Part shown: positions 5,452-11,132 of the stretch, in pieces
Position numbering within the stretch: position 1 is the first letter of the stretch
How the letters are laid out: each line of letters starts with the position of its first letter
DNA from: Actinomycetota bacterium
GTDB lineage: Bacteria; Actinomycetota; Actinomycetes; Actinomycetales; Microbacteriaceae
DNA: 11,132 nt
NCBI GenBank assembly: GCA_009704225.1
Contig: WLEN01000011.1
Location: 1-11,132, forward strand
Direction: 5' to 3'
Notes under the pieces: generated by a model
Database searches by the model: none
What the model was told of the DNA's origin: nothing
The model's input: only the letters and a program-made list of their open reading frames with translations
Position numbers and translations under genes: made by a program

Positions 5452-6741
5452 CTAGCGCGTGGGGAACGGGCGTGCCGCCGGGCCGGTGTAAACCTGCTGC
5501 GGACGACCGATTTTGGTCGCTTCATCCCGACGGGCCTCGCGCCAGTGTGCGATCCAGCCGGGAAGGCGCCCGATGGCGAACAGAACGGTGAACATCCTTG
5601 TCGGAAAACCCATCGCCTTGTAAATAACTCCGGTATAGAAATCGACGTTGGGGTATAGCTGTCGTTCTTGGAAGTACGGGTCCGCCAGCGCGATTTGCTC
5701 GAGCTCCTTGGCGATATCGAGAAGCGGGTCGGTCACGCCGAGTTGGTCGAGGATCTCGTCCGCGCTCTCTTTAACGAGGCGGGCACGTGGGTCGTAATTC
5801 TTGTAAACGCGGTGCCCAAATCCCATGAGCTTGATGTGCTCGTCTTTGTTTTTGACTCGTTCCACAAACTTGGCAACACCTTCGCCCGAATCTTGAATCT
5901 TGCCGAGCATCGACAAGACGGCTTCATTCGCGCCGCCGTGCAACGGGCCGCTGAGTGCGCTGATTCCGGCCGAAATGGAGGAGAAGATTGTGGCGTCGGT
6001 CGAGCCGACCAGACGGACAGTCGACGTCGATGCGTTCTGCTCGTGGTCCGCGTGCAGGATTAGCAAACGATCGAGCGCTTTCGCGAGAAGGGGGTTGACT
6101 TCATAGGGTTCGGCCATCAGCCCGAAGTTCAGACGCAAGAAGTTGTCAACGAATGACTGCGAGTTGTCGGGGTACAAAAACGCTTGCCCAATTGACTTCT
6201 TGTGGGCGTATGCCGCGATAACCGGAAGTTTTCCAAGAAGACGGATGGTGGACAATTCAATTTGCTCTGCGTCATGCACATTGAGTGAATCGCCGTAATA
6301 GGTCCCGAGTGCACCAACCGCACTGGACAGAACACTCATCGGATGGGCGTTGTGGGGAAGAGCATCAAAGAACCGTTTCAGGTCTTCGTGCAAGAGCGTG
6401 TGGTGGCGGATCTGGTCATCAAAAGACGCGAGCTCAGCCGGCGTCGGTAGCTCGCCATAAATAAGTAAGTAGGCAACTTCTATGAACGTCGAGTTCTTGG
6501 CGACATCTTCGATGTCATAGCCGCGATAGCGCAGGATTCCCTTGTCGCCGTCGATAAACGTGATGTCACTCTCGGTTGGAGCGGTGTTGACGAATCCTCG
6601 GTCGAATGTATTCAAACCAGTTTGCTTGTGAAGCGATGCAATGTCGATCGCGTTCGGGCCATCGACGGACGTGACAATCGGGAACTCCGCCGAGCCACCC
6701 GGGTATTCCAAGCGTGCGGTTGGTTTTTTCTCGTCGGTCAC
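5452..6741 (-). CDS. gltA: Citrate synthase (type II, bacterial hexameric-like)
   Basis: This 429-residue enzyme condenses acetyl-CoA with oxaloacetate to citrate, the entry step of the TCA cycle in the cytoplasm. The length matches the long GltA form with an N-terminal beta-rich domain (FIDGDKGILRYRGYDIEDV at about 62-80). The catalytic triad is intact: His268 in GPLHGGANEA, His310 in FGHRVYKNYDPR and Asp367 in PNVDFYTG. The ILHADHEQNASTSTVR segment (228-243) and the C-terminal GRLPGWIAHWREARRD are also canonical. GTG at 6741 is supported by GAGGAG (complement of 6747-6752) with a short spacer. An 84-base gap separates it from fdxA; I see no convincing promoter or terminator in it. The next gene downstream, a PIG-V-like mannosyltransferase, begins two bases after the stop, so the two are presumably one operon. 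Confidence 0.97.
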   Translation of the reverse strand: MTDEKKPTARLEYPGGSAEFPIVTSVDGPNAIDIASLHKQTGLNTFDRGFVNTAPTESDITFIDGDKGILRYRGYDIEDVAKNSTFIEVAYLLIYGELPTPAELASFDDQIRHHTLLHEDLKRFFDALPHNAHPMSVLSSAVGALGTYYGDSLNVHDAEQIELSTIRLLGKLPVIAAYAHKKSIGQAFLYPDNSQSFVDNFLRLNFGLMAEPYEVNPLLAKALDRLLILHADHEQNASTSTVRLVGSTDATIFSSISAGISALSGPLHGGANEAVLSMLGKIQDSGEGVAKFVERVKNKDEHIKLMGFGHRVYKNYDPRARLVKESADEILDQLGVTDPLLDIAKELEQIALADPYFQERQLYPNVDFYTGVIYKAMGFPTRMFTVLFAIGRLPGWIAHWREARRDEATKIGRPQQVYTGPAARPFPTR

Positions 6742-6825
6742 GGGCTCTCCTCGAGGATGTTCATGCTTATGCCCAGCCTAGAACACACAGGGGACCGCAT
6801 TGACCTACGGCGTTCTCCAACTGCA

Positions 6826-7143
6826 TTAGCCCTGCGGGGGTAACGCGACGATGATCTCGTGGTCACCGGGAATCGGGCCACTCTTAGATGCTCCACCCGG
6901 ACTTCCTATTTCGGTGAAAAAATCGACATTGGCACGATAGTAGTCGCTCCATTTTTCAGGCAGGTCGTCTTCGTAGTAAATCGCTTCGACGGGGCAAACG
7001 GGCTCGCAGGCACCACAGTCAACACACTCGTCGGGGTGGATGTAGAGCATGCGGTCGCCCTCGTAAATACAGTCGACGGGACATTCGTCGATACATGCTC
7101 GATCCTTGAGATCGACACACGGTAGTGCAATTACATATGTCAT
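6826..7143 (-). CDS. fdxA: Seven-iron (3Fe-4S/4Fe-4S) ferredoxin
   Basis: This 105-residue soluble electron carrier is of the actinobacterial FdxA/FdxC type. Eight cysteines are visible. The first group is C9, C17, C21 and C25 (CVDLKDRACIDECPVDC), with the widened seven-residue gap that marks a 3Fe-4S site. The second is C40, C43, C46 and C50 (CVDCGACEPVCPVEAI), a standard 4Fe-4S motif. The C-terminal region with DDLPEKWSDYYRANVDFF is family-typical. ATG at 7143 is chosen over upstream in-frame starts because MTYVIALPCVD is the conserved beginning and a strong GGAGGGAGG precedes it. The gene lies 28 bases behind the small membrane protein gene. In many Actinobacteria dapC follows this ferredoxin; here gltA does. 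The electron partner is not indicated. Confidence 0.95.
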   Translation of the reverse strand: MTYVIALPCVDLKDRACIDECPVDCIYEGDRMLYIHPDECVDCGACEPVCPVEAIYYEDDLPEKWSDYYRANVDFFTEIGSPGGASKSGPIPGDHEIIVALPPQG

Positions 7144-7171
7144 GCGGTACCTCCCTCCACTCCGCTCAATT

Positions 7172-7519
7172 CTATCGAGCGCTGTTGCTCGGAATGTGCG
7201 GCCATGCACTGGCGAGTCCACACAATAGCGAAGCGCCAATCACCCAAGCGTTACCCGCATCATTACCGGCAATGAGGACACTTCCACCGGTCGAGCGTTG
7301 CGCCAAAACAAGAACGGTCACGAGCATTCCGAGGGAACCCGCGATCGTGATGATTCGGTCGTCCGAGAGAAGTCGCAGTGACACCAGGAATGCGCCGACC
7401 ACCAGGAGTCCAGCACCCAGAACCCACGGGAACGATTCACCATGAACCACAGTGACAATAACGGCGATGATGGCTCCGCCCAGAAAGGACTGGATGACGC
7501 TGGCAATGCGATTAGCCAT
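7172..7519 (-). CDS. Small four-TM membrane protein, DUF6113-like
   Basis: This 115-residue protein is composed of about four hydrophobic segments (roughly 8-26, 30-50, 57-73 and 88-107) joined by short loops. It has no cysteines or charged motifs suggesting catalysis. Its position directly ahead of the seven-iron ferredoxin resembles a small membrane protein found at this spot in other Actinobacteria (DUF6113-like, sometimes mislabelled histidinol dehydrogenase), but that family link is from memory and uncertain. The ATG at 7519 overlaps the last eight bases of ilvE, so translation is likely coupled to ilvE. Function is unknown. Confidence 0.65.
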   Translation of the reverse strand: MANRIASVIQSFLGGAIIAVIVTVVHGESFPWVLGAGLLVVGAFLVSLRLLSDDRIITIAGSLGMLVTVLVLAQRSTGGSVLIAGNDAGNAWVIGASLLCGLASAWPHIPSNSAR

Positions 7520-8600
7520 CGAGGCGATACATCCAGCCGTGGGTGTCCTCTCGGCGCCCGTACTGGATGTCGGCCAGTTCCGCGCGAAGCGACAGCGTCA
7601 GTTCACCGGCGGCCGCTTCGGCGGAGCCAATCGTGAAATTGTTCGCCTTAATTTGGCCGATCGGAGTGATCATTGCAGCGGTGCCGCATGCGAACGCCTC
7701 GATGATTTCTCCGCTCTCGGACCCTTCGCGCCACTCGTCAATAGTGATGGGCCGACGCGTCACAGTATGACCGCGTTCTTCAGCAAGCGTCAGCGCCGAG
7801 TCTCGCGTGATGCCGGGAAGAATTGAATCTGACAACGGTGTAACGAGTGAGCCGTCCTTGTAGACGAGTACGACGTTCATGCCACCGAGTTCCTCGATGT
7901 AGGAATTCGTCGTCGAATCGAGGAAGAGGACCTGCTGGCATCCGTTCGCGTAGGCCTCATTCTGGGCAATGAGCGACGCGGCATAGTTTCCGCCCGTTTT
8001 TGCGGAGCCCGTTCCTCCTTTGCCCGCGCGCGAATAGTTCTCGGACAGCCAAATGTCAACCGGCGCTACTCCACCTTTAAAGTACGGTCCCGCGGGACCT
8101 GCGATGACATAGAACGCGATCTTCTTTGCCGGCCGAACTCCGAGGAACGCTTCCTTGCCGAACATGAATGGGTGCAAGTAGAGGCTGGTGTCGGGTGCTG
8201 ACGGAACCCAATCACCATCTACCGAGATGAGCGCCTTGAGGCTCTCCAGAAAATACTCGACGGGAAGCTCGGGTAAGGCCATGCGCGCTGCACTCGCCTG
8301 GAATCGGCGAGCATTAGCGTCGGGCCGAAACGTCCAGATACTTCCGTCCGCGTGGCGGTAAGCCTTGAGTCCTTCAAAGATTTCCTGGCCATAGTGCAAC
8401 ACCGCGGCAGCCGGGTCGAGTTCAATCGGACCGTAGGGTTGAATGCGCGGTCGGTGCCACCCGCCCTTTTCACTCCAACAAATATCGACCATGTGGTCGG
8501 TCATGAAGTCGCAAAAACCGGGGTTCGCGAGAATCACGTCTCGCTCGGCCGCACCCTTGGCCTGAAGGTTGAGATGGCGGTGAAATTCCAACGACGTCAT
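7512..8600 (-). CDS. ilvE: Branched-chain amino acid aminotransferase
   Basis: This 362-residue fold-type IV PLP enzyme catalyses the last step of leucine, isoleucine and valine synthesis with glutamate as amino donor. The hallmark blocks are LHYGQEIFEGLKAYR near residue 70, RPDANARRFQASAARMALP, LYLHPFMFG, and the cofactor lysine in GGTGSAKTGGNYAAS (Lys201). IEELGGMNVV, LPGITRDS and EAFACGTAAMITPIG follow, as expected for the large BCAT2-like subgroup. I prefer the ATG at 8600 to a GTG three codons upstream because a TAGTGT -10-like hexamer lies seven bases before the ATG and no Shine-Dalgarno is visible, suggesting a leaderless start. leuB ends 33 bases upstream, so read-through from serA-leuB is also possible. 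Its stop overlaps the start of the small membrane protein gene. Confidence 0.95.
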   Translation of the reverse strand: MTSLEFHRHLNLQAKGAAERDVILANPGFCDFMTDHMVDICWSEKGGWHRPRIQPYGPIELDPAAAVLHYGQEIFEGLKAYRHADGSIWTFRPDANARRFQASAARMALPELPVEYFLESLKALISVDGDWVPSAPDTSLYLHPFMFGKEAFLGVRPAKKIAFYVIAGPAGPYFKGGVAPVDIWLSENYSRAGKGGTGSAKTGGNYAASLIAQNEAYANGCQQVLFLDSTTNSYIEELGGMNVVLVYKDGSLVTPLSDSILPGITRDSALTLAEERGHTVTRRPITIDEWREGSESGEIIEAFACGTAAMITPIGQIKANNFTIGSAEAAAGELTLSLRAELADIQYGRREDTHGWMYRLDG

Positions 8601-8607
8601 GAAACCC

Positions 8608-8613
8608 ACACTA
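8608..8613 (-). promoter_or_regulatory. Putative -10 element for a leaderless ilvE transcript
   Basis: TAGTGT on the minus strand fits TAnnnT and is followed by seven bases (GGGTTTC) before the ilvE ATG at 8600. No clear -35 is seen. If real, ilvE has its own internal promoter within the serA-leuB-ilvE row in addition to read-through. Confidence 0.35.
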
Positions 8614-8633
8614 CCAATTCAGTCCGCGACCCT

Positions 8634-9683
8634 CTACGCCGAGAGACGACGAGCGATAGCGTCACCGATGGCGGTAGTTGTGCGGGGGGTCTCGCCTCGG
8701 ACGGCGAGATCCGCGAGGACGGCGTCGTGGATCACGGCGGCTTGTACGGGAAAACCATTGTGTTCGAGAAGGAGCGCGGCGGACAAGATTGCCGCGGTCG
8801 GATCGGCTTTCTGCTGCCCAGCTATATCCGGTGCCGATCCATGGACTGGTTCAAACATGCTGGGAAAAGTTTTGTCAGGATTGAGGTTTCCGCTCGCGGC
8901 GAGACCGATTCCTCCACCGATAGCACCGGCGAGGTCGGTGAGGATGTCGCCGAAAAGGTTATCGGTGACAATGACGTCGAACCGGGACGGGTTGGTGACG
9001 AGGAAAATCGTCGCGGCGTCGACGTGCAGATAGTCCACTGCCACGGTCGGAAAATCCGCGGCAACGGCATCGAACGTGCGTTGCCAGAGCGAACCGGCAA
9101 ACGTCAACACGTTGGTCTTATGGACGAGCGTGAGGCGTTTGTCGCGCTGCGCCGCCGTGGCGAACGCAAATCGAACGACGCGTTCGACACCGTGTGCGGT
9201 GTTGACCGAGGATTCGGTTGCGATTTCGAACGGGGTTCCACGGCGGAGCACGCCACCGTTGCCGACGTAGGGACCCTCGGTGCCCTCGCGGACAATCACA
9301 AAATCAACCTCGCCGGGATTCGTCAACGGGCTCGTGACTCCGGGAAACAAGGTGGTGGGTCGGTAGTTGACATAGTGGTCGAAGGCGAAGCGCAATTTCA
9401 GTAAAAGTCCCCGCTCGATGATTCCGCCCGCTAATCGAGCATCGGTAGGGTCGCCACCAACAGCACCAAACAGTATCGCCTCGTGTTTTGCAAGCGCATC
9501 GAGGGTTGAGTCGGTCAAGATTTCACCGGTCGATAAGAAGTGCTCTGCGCCCATCGTGTATTCGGTCGCGCGTACTTCGGCAGTGGCTCCGATGGCGGCT
9601 CGCAGCACCTTGAGCGCTTCGGCCGTAACCTCTGGTCCGATTCCGTCGCCGGGAATTACGGCTATATCGAGCACGCGTGACAT
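8634..9683 (-). CDS. leuB: 3-isopropylmalate dehydrogenase
   Basis: This 349-residue NAD-dependent decarboxylating dehydrogenase performs the third step of leucine synthesis, converting 3-isopropylmalate to 2-oxoisocaproate. The N-terminus ([21 protein letters not shown]) and the residues binding substrate and metal are present. Arg98 and Arg108 lie in [20 protein letters not shown], Arg132 and Tyr139 in [11 protein letters not shown], Lys189 in HKTNV, Asp222 in LHVDAA, and Asp246 and Asp250 in NLFGDILTD. The NAD-binding end [13 protein letters not shown] is intact. The [17 protein letters not shown] stretch and length fit the actinobacterial LeuB type rather than isocitrate or tartrate dehydrogenase. 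The ATG lies nine bases after the serA stop with AAGGA in between, so serA-leuB is one operon. Confidence 0.95.
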   Translation of the reverse strand: MSRVLDIAVIPGDGIGPEVTAEALKVLRAAIGATAEVRATEYTMGAEHFLSTGEILTDSTLDALAKHEAILFGAVGGDPTDARLAGGIIERGLLLKLRFAFDHYVNYRPTTLFPGVTSPLTNPGEVDFVIVREGTEGPYVGNGGVLRRGTPFEIATESSVNTAHGVERVVRFAFATAAQRDKRLTLVHKTNVLTFAGSLWQRTFDAVAADFPTVAVDYLHVDAATIFLVTNPSRFDVIVTDNLFGDILTDLAGAIGGGIGLAASGNLNPDKTFPSMFEPVHGSAPDIAGQQKADPTAAILSAALLLEHNGFPVQAAVIHDAVLADLAVRGETPRTTTAIGDAIARRLSA

Positions 9684-9692
9684 GGTGTGTCC

Positions 9693-11132
9693 TTACAGTT
9701 CTAGTACGTCGATGGCTTTCATGACCGAGGCATCGATCTCTGTGGCAACTTTAGCGAGTACCGCGTCGTCAACACGCGAATCAACGGTGAGGATGCTCAA
9801 CGCGTTTCCACCGCGCTGTTGGCGGGAGATTTGCATGCCAGCGATGTTCACATTTGCGGCCCCAAACTCGCGACCATAGACCGCGACGATTCCCGGGCGG
9901 TCCGTGTAGACCATGACAATGAGGTGCTGTGCCATGGGGACCTCAACATCGAATTCGTTGATGCTGACAATCTTTTGTGCTTGGCGTTGTCCCGTCAACG
10001 TGCCCGCGACCGAGATCTGAGACCCATCGACGAGCGTTCCGCGAATCGTGAGAAGGTTGCGGTATTCATCGCTCGCGGTTTCGGTCACGAGACGAACGGC
10101 CACACCGCGTTGCTCGGCAAGAAGCGGCGCATTGACGTAACTCACGTGTTCTGACGAGATCGCGCTGAAAATTCCCTTGAGGGCCGCAAGTTTCAGCGCG
10201 GACACATCGTATTGTGCGATTTCTCCACGAACTTCGACATCGATCGCGGCGATGGCGTGGCTCGCGAGTCCGGCAAAGACCTGTCCCAGTTTTTCCATGA
10301 GCGGAAGCCCGGGCCTAACGGTTTCGTCAATCGCTCCGCCCGCGACGTTGACCGCGTCGGGAACCAGTTCGCCGTCCAAGGCGAGACGAACCGATTTTGC
10401 GACAGACACACCCGCCTTTTCTTGGGCTTCGTCCGTCGAGGCACCGAGATGAGGCGTCAATTGGATGTTGTCGAGAGTCAGAAGTGGGGAATCAGTCGGA
10501 GGTTCGCTGACGAAGACATCAAGTCCTGCCGCAGCGATTTGTTTCGACGACAACGCGGCGAACAAGGCTGCTTCGTCGATGATTCCACCCCGACTGGCGT
10601 TGACAATTCGCAGCGTCGGCTTTGCCTTCGCGAACTGCGCCGCACCAATCAGCCCGGTCGTTTCGGCGGTTTTGGGAATGTGAATGGTTATGAAGTCTGC
10701 GCGCTCCATCAAAGCGTCGAGTTCCACCATCTGGACACCGAGCTGTTGTGCCCGAGCGGGAGGCACGAAAGGGTCAAACGCAATCAAATTCACCCCGAAC
10801 CCCGAAAGGCGTTCAGCCACCAGCGCGCCAATTCGTCCAAGCCCAACGATTCCGACGGTCTTATCGAAAAACTCGACACCGGTGAATTGCGACCGGTTCC
10901 ACTGTCCGGCCTTAGTGGACGCGTTGGCATCTGGAATAAAACGAGCGAGCGACAATAAGTGTCCAATCGCGAGTTCTGCCGCCGAGATAACGTTCGAGGT
11001 CGGTGCGTTGACCACCATGATCCCTGCTGCGGTCGCCGCCTTGATGTCGACGTTGTCCAATCCGACGCCCGCTCGGGCAACGACGACGAGGTCGCTACCC
11101 GCAGCGATGACGTCCGCATCAACCACGGTCGC
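9693..11132 (-). CDS. serA: D-3-phosphoglycerate dehydrogenase, long form with ASB and ACT domains (5' end outside window)
   Basis: The visible 479 residues enter the frame at ATVVDADVIAAG, so about 50 N-terminal residues are missing from a typical 530-residue protein. The enzyme oxidises 3-phosphoglycerate to 3-phosphohydroxypyruvate, the first step of serine synthesis. The NAD-binding Rossmann motif is VGIVGLGRIGALVAERL. The catalytic Arg-Glu-His set of the 2-hydroxyacid dehydrogenase family is intact: Arg in NASRGGIID, Glu in FVSEPP and His in LTPHLGAST. After the catalytic core comes the intervening ASB domain (about 285-395, ending KIVSINEFDVEVP). The C-terminal ACT domain follows (HLIVMVYTDRPGIVAVYG to the end), where serine feedback binding occurs in the long mycobacterial-type enzyme. 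It is the first visible gene of the serA-leuB-ilvE row; its start and promoter are off the right edge. Confidence 0.96.
   Translation of the reverse strand, partial: ATVVDADVIAAGSDLVVVARAGVGLDNVDIKAATAAGIMVVNAPTSNVISAAELAIGHLLSLARFIPDANASTKAGQWNRSQFTGVEFFDKTVGIVGLGRIGALVAERLSGFGVNLIAFDPFVPPARAQQLGVQMVELDALMERADFITIHIPKTAETTGLIGAAQFAKAKPTLRIVNASRGGIIDEAALFAALSSKQIAAAGLDVFVSEPPTDSPLLTLDNIQLTPHLGASTDEAQEKAGVSVAKSVRLALDGELVPDAVNVAGGAIDETVRPGLPLMEKLGQVFAGLASHAIAAIDVEVRGEIAQYDVSALKLAALKGIFSAISSEHVSYVNAPLLAEQRGVAVRLVTETASDEYRNLLTIRGTLVDGSQISVAGTLTGQRQAQKIVSINEFDVEVPMAQHLIVMVYTDRPGIVAVYGREFGAANVNIAGMQISRQQRGGNALSILTVDSRVDDAVLAKVATEIDASVMKAIDVLEL

Noticed and set aside
6742..6825. Possible promoter or regulatory RNA between fdxA and gltA
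   Set aside because: TAGGCT and CATAAG resemble -10 boxes but have no acceptable -35, and no stable fold stands out in 84 bases.
8352..9404. Plus-strand open frame of 350 codons opposite leuB and ilvE
   Set aside because: It spans the junction of two clearly conserved minus-strand genes, its translation has no recognisable domain, and it looks like codon-bias shadowing.
10212..10958. Plus-strand open frame of 248 codons opposite serA
   Set aside because: Completely antisense to an intact serA catalytic region with all active-site residues, so it is a shadow frame.
1..11132. CRISPR arrays, tRNA, rRNA, insertion sequences, phage or toxin-antitoxin genes
   Set aside because: No regularly spaced repeats, no cloverleaf-like or rRNA-like sequence, no transposase or integrase motifs and no terminal inverted repeats were seen.

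Overview
The window looks like a compact chromosomal segment of an actinobacterium, most likely a member of the Microbacteriaceae. The evidence is the set of lineage-typical proteins: a PRC-barrel/MgtE_N/CBS protein without a membrane channel, DUF1003, a DUF3117 microprotein starting MAAMKPRTGDGPM, an Rv1220c-like O-methyltransferase, a PIG-V-like mannosyltransferase and a seven-iron ferredoxin. GC content is moderate for this phylum, intergenic gaps are tiny and several gene starts look leaderless. That would fit a streamlined, possibly planktonic lineage, but the lineage is inferred from memory of families and was not tested by a search. I see no RNA genes, insertion sequences, CRISPR arrays, phage genes or attachment sites. 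No gene-free stretch exceeds about 85 bases.

Left part (1-2328). A DUF1003 membrane protein runs off the left edge and lies just behind the MgtE_N/CBS protein on the minus strand. A two-TM general-stress-17M-like protein diverges from that pair across only 36 bases, and it converges with tatB, the two stop codons overlapping. Centre (2384-4297). On the plus strand a class I O-methyltransferase is followed after 12 bases by a putative glycosyltransferase of unknown specificity. They converge on the minus-strand DUF3117 gene, which has its own promoter-like sequence.

Right part (4298-11132). All genes are on the minus strand and, in transcription order, read serA (5' end outside the window), leuB, ilvE, a small four-TM protein, fdxA, gltA and the PIG-V-like mannosyltransferase, with DUF3117 after that. 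serA-leuB-ilvE is a coherent amino-acid block: serine entry, the third step of leucine synthesis and the final branched-chain transamination. fdxA and gltA add electron transfer and entry to the TCA cycle. gltA is separated from the mannosyltransferase by only two bases, so the two are probably translationally coupled.

Most of the window is ordinary housekeeping DNA, and I found no convincing new defence, mobile or biosynthetic system. The points worth a second look are the unassigned glycosyltransferase paired with an O-methyltransferase that has lost its usual Asp-Ala-Asp motif, the apparent absence of the sigE-anti-sigma-htrA genes usually found between this methyltransferase and tatB, a recurring leaderless start architecture, and the gltA-mannosyltransferase coupling.
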